Shown piece by piece: positions 42,692 through 51,303 of a stretch of 64,000 bases of DNA. A program made the translations under genes and the position numbers. How positions within the stretch are numbered: position 1 is the first letter of the stretch; each line of letters starts with the position of its first letter. Below the pieces are notes generated by a model. It made no database searches. It was given only the letters and a program-made list of their open reading frames with translations, and was not told where the DNA came from. The stretch spans positions 1-64,000 of the forward strand of contig JAJEGI010000021.1 in assembly GCA_022819945.1 (NCBI GenBank), read 5' to 3'. The DNA comes from Candidatus Poribacteria bacterium. GTDB taxonomy: Bacteria > Poribacteria > WGA-4E > WGA-3G.

Positions 42692-43582
42692 ATGAAACTC
42701 CCTTTTTTGCATCAAGAGGTGGAAGTCAGCACGGATTTACGGGACAGTAATGACATTCTTGACGACCCTGATGCTCTGAAAGAACGGATAGCAACGGATG
42801 GGTATCTCCTAATTCGTGGGTTACACGACAAAGCGGCTGTGCTCACAGCCCGTCGTCAGATTCTGGAAAAACTTGCAGCAAAAGGCATGCTCGCCCCAGA
42901 TACAGCATTAATGGATGGAATCTTCAACTCGGCGTATCCCGAACCGACATCAACGGGTTCAATGGGGAATAAAACGTTGACGCAGCTGCCGGCATTCAAG
43001 GCAGTCGTTGAAGGGACACCGGTGATGGACTTTTTCAAGCACTTCCTTGGCGGTGAGGCACGGACGTTTGATTTCAAATGGCTTCGCACGGCGGGACCGG
43101 GTTCAGGCTCCCCGATTCATTATGACATCGTTTTTATGGGGAGAGGCACGCAAGACCTTTACTCTTGTTGGACTCCCTTCGGTGATGTATCGCTTGATAT
43201 GGGCCCTATTGTCTTCTGTCTCGGTTCTAACCGATTTGATAAGGTTCGCGCCACTTACGGACAATCAGATGTCGATCGGGATATGATTGAAGGGCATTTT
43301 AGCGATGATCCGCTTGAAATTGTTGAAAAATTTGGCGGACACTGGGCGACAACTACGTTTTCGGCGGGGGACGTTATTCTTTTTAGTATGTTCCTGATGC
43401 ATGCCTCCTTGGTTAACACGTCCGATAAAATTCGGATAACGGCGGATACACGCTATCAACTTGCCTCGGAACCGATGGATGAGAGATGGGTCGGTGAGCA
43501 ACCGAAAGGGCATTACGCGTGGAAGCAGCAAGATGCCGAGATTGAGTCGTTGGAGGTATCTCGGCAGAAATGGGGGGTCTAA
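42692..43582 (+). CDS. Phytanoyl-CoA dioxygenase (PhyH) family protein
   Basis: A 296-residue PhyH-type Fe(II)/2-oxoglutarate enzyme. The N-terminus (DGYLLIRGLHDKAAVLTARR) is the typical opening helix-strand. The iron motif is HYDIVFMGRG (HxD), and the distal histidine is in LMHASLVNTSDKIRITADTR, whose arginine would bind 2-oxoglutarate. It differs from the PhyH at 1.6 kb, so the two are not recent duplicates. It lies between two copies of a direct repeat, which may indicate past mobility of the segment. Substrate unknown. Confidence 0.87.
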   Translation: MKLPFLHQEVEVSTDLRDSNDILDDPDALKERIATDGYLLIRGLHDKAAVLTARRQILEKLAAKGMLAPDTALMDGIFNSAYPEPTSTGSMGNKTLTQLPAFKAVVEGTPVMDFFKHFLGGEARTFDFKWLRTAGPGSGSPIHYDIVFMGRGTQDLYSCWTPFGDVSLDMGPIVFCLGSNRFDKVRATYGQSDVDRDMIEGHFSDDPLEIVEKFGGHWATTTFSAGDVILFSMFLMHASLVNTSDKIRITADTRYQLASEPMDERWVGEQPKGHYAWKQQDAEIESLEVSRQKWGV

Positions 43583-43597
43583 CGTTTTTAAGAAACA

Positions 43598-43657
43598 CCC
43601 GCTAAATCCCCTTATCAGGGGACTTTAAAAAGTAGTACGTAAGTGCTATAAAATTAA
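43598..43657 (+). repeat. Direct repeat with CCCCTTATCAGGGG hairpin, right copy
   Basis: It matches 42603-42661: ACCCGCTAAAT, hairpin CCCC-TTATCA-GGGG at 43608-43621, ACTTTAA, then ACGTAAGTGCTATAAAATTA. It ends six bases before the ATG of the phospholipase-D gene, so it also supplies that gene's leader. Confidence 0.7.
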
Positions 43658-43662
43658 GAAAT

Positions 43663-44757
43663 ATGAACAGCGATTTGAGCACACATGACACCGGCACAGC
43701 ATCACAGGCCAGGAAACCGAAATTATTTGTACCGTTCATTCTCATTTTGTTATGTGCTGTTGCCGTTGGATTTGGAATAAAATATTACAAGGATAGACCC
43801 AAACCGACGACTGAGGTGGCATGGGAGGTCTATTTTAGTGGTGTTTCAACAGCACCGATTGATGAGAGTCATCCGTATTCGCTTGAAAAACGGCTTGTCG
43901 CCAGACTTGCGGATGCTGCAATGCGGGTTGATGCAGCACTTTATCATTTGGATTCTACGCCGATAGCCGACGCTTTAATCGAAGCGCATGACCGCGGTGT
44001 GCAAGTACGAGTCGTAACTGAGACCGATAATGTTGATGAAAAGGAAATTGAACGGTTGCAAGCAGCGGGCATCCTTGTGGCTGATGACGATGAACATGAT
44101 GGGTTGATGCATCACAAATTTATTGTGATTGATGAGCGGTACGTCTGGACAGGCTCCTATAATACAACCTATAACGGGGCGTATAGAAACAACAATAACG
44201 TTATATTCATTGATTCGGTACCGTTGGCGTATAACTTTACACAAGAGTTCCGGGAACTGTTCCTTGACGCGCGGGGTAAAAAGTCTGATGGTGCGTTTAT
44301 CGCGTATCCGAAGATAACATTGGCGGATGGGATGCAGGTTTCTACCTATTTCTCGCCGGCGAGCGACACTATTTCGCCACTTCTGGAAGAGATCAATTCT
44401 GCGGAAAAGTCTATTCATTTTATGGCGTTTTCGTTTACACATGATACACTCGGCAATGCGATGCAGGACAAATTCGCGTCAGGTATTGATGTTCGGGGTG
44501 TATTTGAAGCGCGACAGGTAGACCAACATTCCGAATTTGAAAAATTAGAGGCAGCGGGTTTGCGTGTTATTAAGGATGGAAATAGCGGGACTATGCACCA
44601 CAAGGTGATTGTTATTGATGCGGAGACGGTGATTACGGGGTCCTACAATTTCTCAAAGAACGCCGAGAAACGCAACGACGAGAATCTGTTGATTATCAAG
44701 GGGAATCGTGAGATTGCGGCGGCATACCTCGCAGAGTTTGAAAAGATAACGCGTTAG
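43663..44757 (+). CDS. Membrane-anchored phospholipase-D (PLDc) family protein
   Basis: An N-terminal membrane helix (LFVPFILILLCAVAVGFGI, about residues 25-43) precedes two HKD active-site motifs, MHHKFIVIDERYVWTGSYN and MHHKVIVIDAETVITGSYN, each with the H-K-D spacing needed for the PLD phosphohistidine reaction. The two halves are tandem domains as in cardiolipin synthases and PLD nucleases. Anchoring with the catalytic part outside suggests envelope phospholipid or nucleic acid cleavage. No cls-specific extra membrane segments are present. The ribosome binding site is weak (AATTAAGA). Confidence 0.88.
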   Translation: MNSDLSTHDTGTASQARKPKLFVPFILILLCAVAVGFGIKYYKDRPKPTTEVAWEVYFSGVSTAPIDESHPYSLEKRLVARLADAAMRVDAALYHLDSTPIADALIEAHDRGVQVRVVTETDNVDEKEIERLQAAGILVADDDEHDGLMHHKFIVIDERYVWTGSYNTTYNGAYRNNNNVIFIDSVPLAYNFTQEFRELFLDARGKKSDGAFIAYPKITLADGMQVSTYFSPASDTISPLLEEINSAEKSIHFMAFSFTHDTLGNAMQDKFASGIDVRGVFEARQVDQHSEFEKLEAAGLRVIKDGNSGTMHHKVIVIDAETVITGSYNFSKNAEKRNDENLLIIKGNREIAAAYLAEFEKITR

Positions 44758-44762
44758 GCGTG

Positions 44763-45953
44763 TTACTCTTTCTCACCTAATATTACGGTACAATGTTGTT
44801 CGATGCCGTTTCTACCGATTTTGATTTGTACCTTCGTGGCGGGTCGCTCCGTCACAACGCATCTCAACAGGTCATCATAGGAGCGTACAGGCACTTTATT
44901 AAATTCGAGGATAAAATCTCTCGGTAAGAGTCCACCTTTGTGTGCAGGACTACCTTCAGCCACACTCTTAACGAAGACACCCACCTCGCTGACATCAACT
45001 TCGACGCCGAGCCAGCCGCGTGCGACCTTTCCGTGTTCAATGATTTCTTCGGCAATAGTATGAACCATCTCCATGGGTATTGCAAAGGTAATTTCCTGAT
45101 TATGAATTTCTTGTGATGGATCTTGAAGCAGAAATTGTGTAATGTCAGGAGCGACCCCTCTCTGAAGCAACGCGTCAGCCATTGAATTGGTGGTATTGGG
45201 TGGCTCTGATAACACAGCAAGTATCATTCCGACAATCTCTCCTGACGTATTGACGACTGCACCGCCACTGTTGCCGGGGGTAACCGCTGCGTTGATTTTA
45301 ATCAGTTCCCCACACATTTGATTTGGTAAGGTATCCCAACCCCCTACGATACCGAAAGAGACGATCGGACTATGTCCGTAAGAACCGCCTATCGTTACAA
45401 CCCAAGAGCCGGTATTGATTTTTGAGGAGTCGCCCCACTTCACAGAGACTGTGGGTTTAAACTCTTTTGCCGAGAGTACCATACTCTGGGACCGGGCGAG
45501 TTGTGGCGGTGCTGCCCTTTTAACCTTCGCTGCGTCTATGGTTATAAGATGTGTCTCCGCGACTCGAAGGACGGCGATGTCCGTGAATGTATCGGTGCCG
45601 ATAAGTTCAGCTAGGGACACTGTTCCGTCGTTAAAGATGATTTCAATTTTACTTGGCGCGTCCATTTCAAACGTCGTTGTTACGATGTGTCCAGCGGTGT
45701 CGATAACGATGCCAGAGCCGATGTTTTGTCGGGTTAATACCAATTTTTCAGGGTCGGGTGAGAGCGGTACCGATATCGTCTGCGTCGCTACAACTTTCAC
45801 AACGGCAGGACGCGCCTCAGTGACGACCTTCTGGAATTCCTTTTCGAGCAGCTGCAGCACGTTTTCATTTGCGAGGCTTGGGGTGATCGCATAAAAAAGT
45901 AGACTGAGCACTCCGATTATGAATTGTTGGCGTTTTGATTCTATTACGTACAT
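44763..45953 (-). CDS. HtrA/DegP-like envelope protein without the catalytic histidine
   Basis: A signal peptide (FIIGVLSLLFYAITPSLA) is followed by a trypsin-like domain and a PDZ domain (GWLGVEVDVSEVGVFVKSVA). The serine motif TPGNSGGAVVN and aspartate motif TDIAVLRV are kept. The histidine region, normally TNxHVV, reads HIVTTTFEMD: Phe occupies the catalytic position. A normal charge-relay triad is therefore absent and the protein may act as a chaperone or binding factor. It is the third gene after a sigma-E type factor and anti-sigma, the place where DegP/MucD proteases occur in envelope stress operons. Confidence 0.85.
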   Translation of the reverse strand: MYVIESKRQQFIIGVLSLLFYAITPSLANENVLQLLEKEFQKVVTEARPAVVKVVATQTISVPLSPDPEKLVLTRQNIGSGIVIDTAGHIVTTTFEMDAPSKIEIIFNDGTVSLAELIGTDTFTDIAVLRVAETHLITIDAAKVKRAAPPQLARSQSMVLSAKEFKPTVSVKWGDSSKINTGSWVVTIGGSYGHSPIVSFGIVGGWDTLPNQMCGELIKINAAVTPGNSGGAVVNTSGEIVGMILAVLSEPPNTTNSMADALLQRGVAPDITQFLLQDPSQEIHNQEITFAIPMEMVHTIAEEIIEHGKVARGWLGVEVDVSEVGVFVKSVAEGSPAHKGGLLPRDFILEFNKVPVRSYDDLLRCVVTERPATKVQIKIGRNGIEQHCTVILGEKE

Positions 45954-45994
45954 GTGTTGTTTCCTTAAAATGCCTATCTTCAGGAAGCGTTTCT

Positions 45995-46588
45995 TTAAAG
46001 TCCGCCGCTGGTGGAGGTAGTAGTATAACTCACTTGCTTTAGCATATAACGCTGTTGCATCGGTTGCGTTGGTGTTGAGATAACGTTGCTCGGCGCGAAC
46101 TGCCTGCTATTTCTTGCGAAACGTGGGAGTTCTATCCGAAGTGCCTCAGGTGATGTTGTTATCTGTTCCCCTTGAGATATAGTTGCTACTGATGCTGGGC
46201 GGAAGTCTTGATTAAATAGAGGATTATTTTGATAGAAAAAGATCCCGGCTGCAGCGAGAATTAATGCCATGATACCGCTATACGCCCAACTGGGACGACG
46301 GAATACATCTAACACCCTGCCCCAACCTGTTGCCACACTTTCCTCTTTAACGCTACTGGGTTCGCGTTGTTCTGTAGCGAGGCGTTGTTGTAACGTTGAC
46401 ATAAAATACGGCGAAGGTTCTATCTGCGGCAATTGTTGTACCGCCTTAACAGACTCTTGGAATCGGGTATATTCATGTTGACACGCTTCACATGCTGCGA
46501 GGTGTTCTTCAAAACCTTGCAATGCCTGATAGTCAAGTGTGTCTTCAAGATGGGCAGAGAAGTGTTCCTCAGCCTGTAAACAATTCAT
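45995..46588 (-). CDS. Zinc-binding anti-sigma factor (RseA/ZAS type), membrane anchored
   Basis: The N-terminal anti-sigma domain carries the zinc motif H-x3-C-x2-C in FEEHLAACEACQHEYTRF. A membrane helix follows near residue 105 (YSGIMALILAAAGIFFYQ), and the rest is periplasmic. The family binds and inactivates its cognate ECF factor; zinc-motif members often respond to redox or envelope cues. AGGAG lies before the ATG, 22 bases after the sigma gene. Removal of this protein by proteolysis would release the sigma factor; an HtrA-like gene is next. Confidence 0.88.
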   Translation of the reverse strand: MNCLQAEEHFSAHLEDTLDYQALQGFEEHLAACEACQHEYTRFQESVKAVQQLPQIEPSPYFMSTLQQRLATEQREPSSVKEESVATGWGRVLDVFRRPSWAYSGIMALILAAAGIFFYQNNPLFNQDFRPASVATISQGEQITTSPEALRIELPRFARNSRQFAPSNVISTPTQPMQQRYMLKQVSYTTTSTSGGL

Positions 46589-46610
46589 TGGGTGCTCCTA
46601 AGACATAACA

Positions 46611-47210
46611 TCAAATAAAAGGTTTTAACTTTTCTTTAAGCATGAGTCGGGCGCGGTTGATACGAGATTTCGTTGTACCGCTCCGAAGTTCCAATACCTC
46701 ACTGATTTCATCGTAACTCAGTCCCTGTAGATCACGAAGCACAAGCGGGAGTCGATACTGTTCTGGTAATTCCGAGATTGCGGTTTGGATAGCGTTCCGT
46801 AATTCTTTGCGTTCGAGTGCGACTTCTGGCTCAAAAGCCGGATTTGCGGGCGCACTTGCAATCAGATCGATCTGTTCTGCGTCTCCATCACTATCGCTGC
46901 CGCTGTTCACCACGTTATCAACTTTGTACCGGTCACGTCGCCCACGGTTTCGTAGTTCATTTTTGCAGAGATTTGAGGCGATGTGATACATCCACGTCTT
47001 AAAATGTGCACCTTCCGATTTATAGCGGTTTGCTGCTTTAAAGATACGGATGAACGTCTCCTGTGCCAGGTCCTCGGCACTATCCCTATCATTAATAAAC
47101 CGAGCGATGAAATTGACGAGCGGCTGCTGATGTCGGCGTACAAGAAGCGTAAACGCGTTTTCATCGCCTTTTTGGTAGCGTTCCATTAGTTCATCGTCTA
47201 AGTCAGGCAT
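46611..47210 (-). CDS. ECF sigma factor (RpoE-like)
   Basis: ATG 47210 (GGAGG six bases upstream) encodes 199 residues with region 2 (YQKGDENAFTLLVRRHQQ, DRDSAEDLAQETFIRIFKA and FKTWMYHIASNLCKNELR) and region 4 (LPEQYRLPLVLRDLQGLSYD, EVLELRSGTTKSRINRAR). It should direct RNA polymerase to envelope-stress promoters and is cotranscribed with its zinc anti-sigma and HtrA-like genes. The longer frame to 47249 is not needed. Confidence 0.92.
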   Translation of the reverse strand: MPDLDDELMERYQKGDENAFTLLVRRHQQPLVNFIARFINDRDSAEDLAQETFIRIFKAANRYKSEGAHFKTWMYHIASNLCKNELRNRGRRDRYKVDNVVNSGSDSDGDAEQIDLIASAPANPAFEPEVALERKELRNAIQTAISELPEQYRLPLVLRDLQGLSYDEISEVLELRSGTTKSRINRARLMLKEKLKPFI

Positions 47211-47347
47211 CGGGTCCCTCCGAAGGTGCTTGTCTATAATATACACCAAACAGGGGATTCGGTTGCAAATTTTTTTGAGGTATATTAAAAAAGTTGGAAA
47301 TTAGGTATATTTAACGTGGGTTGACCTAAGCATTATCGTACTGGTGT

Positions 47348-50173
47348 TTAGAAAGTCTGTGTCAAACGAATCATAGATAAACGTCCGATTTCAGGGGAAC
47401 CGATAAATTGCTGATGCTTACGATTGAGGAGATTTTGGACCGTCAGCGAGAGGCGTGGTCTGGGACCGATCGGCAGCTCGTAACCGGCGTTTAAATCAAT
47501 TGTGTAATAGGATTCAAGTTCACCGACGTAAACGCCTGATCTCACAGGGAAACCTGCCACAAAACGTGTTCGGAGCCCTACCCCGAATCCGAGATTGGCG
47601 TTAATGTATTGAACGCTTGCCCCGAATTTATTCTTCGGTGCGTTGAGTGCAATATCGCCGAGTCCTTCAACGTTTTCAAAGAGATCTTTACTGATATACG
47701 AATAATTCGCACCGACGCTCAAGCCTGGATTGAGGTAATAGGTAAGACTCAGATCCAACCCGTTGAGCGAAATGTCACCATAGTTCCGATAGGTGAGCAT
47801 AATCGCATTCGGATCTGCTGCCTGTTCGGGTGTCACCGTGCCGAAGGGTATGAAAGCAGCACCGTTGTTATTAGTGCCTATTACTAACAATTTTACCAAT
47901 TCATCAACAGGCGAACCGTCGCTATTGCCGCCTCGGGTAGGCGCGTCAAACGCAAGAAGTGCTTGCTTAAGTTCTGCGTTTGCTGGATCTTCTAACGCCG
48001 GCGTAATCTGTTCAGTCAAGGATGCACCTAACGTTACTGGATCCAAAAAGACATTTGGGGTTTCGACAACCAATGGACCGACGAAATCGTTGATTCTGGA
48101 GTGATAAACATCGGCGGAAAACGCCAGTTTATTCATGACAATCCCTTTATATCCGATTTCATACGTCTGTGTAATCGTCGGCTTAAGCGGGTTAACATCG
48201 TTTACACCTTCAACTTCAACAAAGTTAAATGTCTGTGGATCAAACGAGCGTAAAACATTTTTCACACCGGTCACCTGTTTTGGAATGAGGTTATCAACGC
48301 CATCAGTGAGGGCTGCGATTTCGGGTTCTTGGATCCCTTCTGCTGCTAAACTGGTTTTAAAAATTGGGAGTGCTTTGCTCAGGGCAGCACTTCTGCCGAG
48401 GTTCCACATAACGTTGGTAAAAACTGGATCATCAAGTGGAATGTAATTCTCTGCTGGCGAATCCACTAATGGTGAGAAAGGAGATCGGAATTCCGGGCGA
48501 CCATCTGTACCTCTTTTAAAGGTGAATCCTGTTTCGGAGCGGACCCCCTGCGCGCGTATGTCGATATTCGGACTGAAACCTAATGAGGATTGAAAGTTCC
48601 CTAACTGAAACGGATCTTCGGTTGTCAAAATATCAAGAAATAGGTCAGGGGTTCTTGGTGTATTGAAGGCACGATTATAAGTTACTCTCAGATTATGGTC
48701 ATCGTTGGGTTGGAAGGCAAGTGCGACCCGCGGAGAAAGCACCATATTCTCAAGTTGGTTGTGGTTGTCAACCCGTCCGGCAGCGATGAACTTTAACTGC
48801 GGAAGGATTTTGGTCTCTGATTGCAAGTAAACACCCATCTCGTTGATATTGTCGTCCTCTTCATTCATGCCATTAATTGTCCCTTCCGTATCGGGACGGG
48901 TCAACAACACATCGAGTCCATACGTAAAACGTTGCCAATTGCCAAAACTATAGCCGTGCTGAATCTGTCCGACGTACAGATCGGAATTATCGATGGTTGG
49001 ATCACCCGTCCGCACGACATAAGAATCTCCAGCACCGCTCCGATTCCAAAAGGCTTGTGCGAAGATATCTTTGTAAATGAACCGCCCTTGGAGGTAGCCG
49101 TACGTCCAGTTTTGTGCCTGACCGGCACCAAGCCCGGTGAGTTCAATGCCGGTGGCTTGCGTGAAACCGCTGGCAATGATAGCGGTCGTGTCGTCGTTTG
49201 GACTATAATCGACCCGAAATTCGCCGCTGGCTTTGTAAGTGTCAAATATCAGTCCGCCTTTGCCGTCAAGGTCCTCTGTTGCACGTCCCTCTTCCCAATC
49301 GTTTCCTTGAAAATAATTGCCCGAAAGTTTATAGCCGATCATCTCGTTGACAACGCCTGCGTGTCGGAGTGATCCCATAAGTATACTCCGTTCACCGCCG
49401 CCAATGCTAATGGTTGTTCCTTGAGATGTAAAAGGTGAGCGAGTGATGATGTGCATGACACCGTTGGCACTGTTTGGACCGTAGAGTGCCGCGCCAGGCC
49501 CCGAGACGACTTCAATCTGTTCAATATCTTCGTTTATCGTCGGGATGAAGGTGTAACTATTGACCCGCAGCGAAGGGACGCTCGCTATCCGATTATCCAC
49601 AAGTGAGAGCAGCGAACCCGAAAAAACGTTGTTGAAGCCGCGAACGACAACGTAGGATGTTCCAAGTCCAGCGGTTACAACATCTACCGCACGCACCGAT
49701 TTTAAATGTTCAGTAACGCTTGGTGTAACTCGATCTTTTATTTCTGAATCCGCGACAAGGGCAACCGAGGCGGGTGCCTCAAGCACTTTTTCCCGGCGGC
49801 GCGATGCCGTAACAGAAACTTGCTCAAGTTGAATAATCTCTGAAGATAGGGCGATTTCTATAGATTTCGTTTCATCAGCGGTAAGCGTGACATCCGTCAG
49901 CACTTTATCGGCATAGCCAGTTGAGGAGGTGGTAACCGTGTAGATGCCTGCAGCTAAATCCGTACTCACAAATGTTCCGCTTGCATCGCTAACGCCTGTA
50001 AAAGCATCACCCGTCTCAGGTGTGACGACAATAGAAACACCGTTCAGTTTGTTGCCTGTTTGGGCATCTGTCACTGTGATGTTCAAAGTCGCAGCTTCCA
50101 CCGACACTACAGCAAGCCCTAAAATAATGTATAAGAGTAATGACACCATACTTAGGGGGCGCAATGATTTCAT
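47348..50173 (-). CDS. TonB-dependent outer-membrane receptor with carboxypeptidase-like regulatory domain
   Basis: A signal peptide (SLLLYIILGLAVVSVEA), an N-terminal CarboxypepD-regulatory-like domain (LNITVTDAQTGNKLNGVSIV to about residue 115), a plug domain (QVSVTASRRREKVLEAPASV... through EQIEVVSGPGAALYGPNSAN, about 120-245) and a long beta-barrel ending in ...GRLSMIRLTQTF with terminal Phe. TonB/ExbB-energised receptors import siderophores, cobalamin or oligosaccharides. The substrate is not evident. The presence of the regulatory domain resembles SusC-like receptors, but no SusD gene is adjacent. A candidate promoter is seen upstream (50225-50253). Confidence 0.93.
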   Translation of the reverse strand: MKSLRPLSMVSLLLYIILGLAVVSVEAATLNITVTDAQTGNKLNGVSIVVTPETGDAFTGVSDASGTFVSTDLAAGIYTVTTSSTGYADKVLTDVTLTADETKSIEIALSSEIIQLEQVSVTASRRREKVLEAPASVALVADSEIKDRVTPSVTEHLKSVRAVDVVTAGLGTSYVVVRGFNNVFSGSLLSLVDNRIASVPSLRVNSYTFIPTINEDIEQIEVVSGPGAALYGPNSANGVMHIITRSPFTSQGTTISIGGGERSILMGSLRHAGVVNEMIGYKLSGNYFQGNDWEEGRATEDLDGKGGLIFDTYKASGEFRVDYSPNDDTTAIIASGFTQATGIELTGLGAGQAQNWTYGYLQGRFIYKDIFAQAFWNRSGAGDSYVVRTGDPTIDNSDLYVGQIQHGYSFGNWQRFTYGLDVLLTRPDTEGTINGMNEEDDNINEMGVYLQSETKILPQLKFIAAGRVDNHNQLENMVLSPRVALAFQPNDDHNLRVTYNRAFNTPRTPDLFLDILTTEDPFQLGNFQSSLGFSPNIDIRAQGVRSETGFTFKRGTDGRPEFRSPFSPLVDSPAENYIPLDDPVFTNVMWNLGRSAALSKALPIFKTSLAAEGIQEPEIAALTDGVDNLIPKQVTGVKNVLRSFDPQTFNFVEVEGVNDVNPLKPTITQTYEIGYKGIVMNKLAFSADVYHSRINDFVGPLVVETPNVFLDPVTLGASLTEQITPALEDPANAELKQALLAFDAPTRGGNSDGSPVDELVKLLVIGTNNNGAAFIPFGTVTPEQAADPNAIMLTYRNYGDISLNGLDLSLTYYLNPGLSVGANYSYISKDLFENVEGLGDIALNAPKNKFGASVQYINANLGFGVGLRTRFVAGFPVRSGVYVGELESYYTIDLNAGYELPIGPRPRLSLTVQNLLNRKHQQFIGSPEIGRLSMIRLTQTF

Positions 50174-50224
50174 GGTATTATCTCCGTTATTTAAGATATA
50201 TTTTTGGTTTGCACCTCAATAGAC

Positions 50225-50253
50225 AGTATAACAAAATCAAACAATTAGGTTAA
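50225..50253 (-). promoter_or_regulatory. Putative promoter of the TonB receptor gene
   Basis: The minus strand reads TTAACC (50253-50248), a 17-base spacer, TATACT (50230-50225). The -35 is weak (4 of 6), the -10 good. The ATG at 50173 is 52 bases downstream. Confidence 0.4.
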
Positions 50254-50317
50254 AAATCTACGTCTATAATCCTTCAGTATAGCATATCCGAGAAAGGGAT
50301 ACAAGCCGCGCTTAAAA

Positions 50318-51289
50318 TCAGGATCCATCAATTATTTTTTGCAAAAAAATCTCAATCTCCGAAGGGGTTGGGAGCGAAGGAATTACGCCAATTTTTTGGG
50401 TTGCCAGTGCGCCTGCAGCGTTTGCATATCGCATGATAGGATCCAGCTGATCTCTTTCAAGCGCGGTAAGGTCCATATACTGTCTTAATTGTGTAAGCAT
50501 GGCAGCGACAAAGGCATCTCCTGCCCCGAGTGTATCCACTACATCAACCCCAAAACCGTCAACAAAACCGTCAACAAAACCGTTTGTGTAATAACATCCG
50601 CGCTCCCCTAATGTAACAACGATCAACTTCACACCGAGTTCAAGGATATGTTTAATGCCTTGTTCCAAATCGACATCATCTGTAATAAATTCCCACTCCT
50701 CATCTGAAATTTTGACGACATCGGCGTAGGGCATCGCTTTCCATATCCAATATTTAGCATCGTCAGGGTCGTCCCAGAGCATCACCCGTACGTTTGGATC
50801 GTAAGAGAGGCGGGCGCGACCGGCTTTTGCAGCCTGAATTGCGGCGAGGGTCGCTTCTCGGGTCGGTGAGTGGCTAAGACTGACAGAACCGTAATGGAAC
50901 AGTTCCGCAGACTGAATATAGTGAGTGCCAATTTCATCGGGAGAGAGTTGGATATCGGCACCCGGATGGCGGTAGAAGGTAATGTCCTTCATGCCGTCAG
51001 AACGCGTAGCGACAAAGGCTAAGGTCGTCCGAGAGATCTCATCTGCGATGAGATAAGTTGTGTCTACGGCGTTCTGTTGGAGCGTTTCTCGTAGGAAATC
51101 GCCGAACGCATCCGCGCCGACTTTGCCGATGAACCCGGCATCCACACCGAGTTTGGCTAAGCCGACGGCAACATTGGCGGGTGCACCGCCGGGTGCTTTG
51201 ACGAATCCGGGTGCTTCGGCGAGTGTTACATCAGGTATTGTGGAAACAAAATCAATAAGGAGTTCACCAATACATAAGGCTTCTGGCAT
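50318..51289 (-). CDS. PfkB-family sugar kinase (fructokinase-like)
   Basis: A 323-residue ribokinase-like enzyme with the N-terminal GGAPANVAVGLAKLG signature and the C-terminal DTLGAGDAFVAAML anion-hole/catalytic Asp motif. It phosphorylates a sugar using ATP in the cytoplasm. The TVNGFVDGFVDGF-like region (50557-50580) holds a perfect 12-base tandem duplication that gives FVDGFVDGF just before the active-site motif. The following gene on the same strand is a Gfo/Idh/MocA enzyme, 14 bases upstream, consistent with a sugar pathway. Exact sugar unknown. Confidence 0.9.
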   Translation of the reverse strand: MPEALCIGELLIDFVSTIPDVTLAEAPGFVKAPGGAPANVAVGLAKLGVDAGFIGKVGADAFGDFLRETLQQNAVDTTYLIADEISRTTLAFVATRSDGMKDITFYRHPGADIQLSPDEIGTHYIQSAELFHYGSVSLSHSPTREATLAAIQAAKAGRARLSYDPNVRVMLWDDPDDAKYWIWKAMPYADVVKISDEEWEFITDDVDLEQGIKHILELGVKLIVVTLGERGCYYTNGFVDGFVDGFGVDVVDTLGAGDAFVAAMLTQLRQYMDLTALERDQLDPIMRYANAAGALATQKIGVIPSLPTPSEIEIFLQKIIDGS

Positions 51290-51303
51290 AAAGATTTATT
51301 CCT

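Noticed and set aside
47609..49372. Several plus-strand frames opposite the TonB receptor
   Set aside because: They are antisense shadows of a long, well-supported gene.
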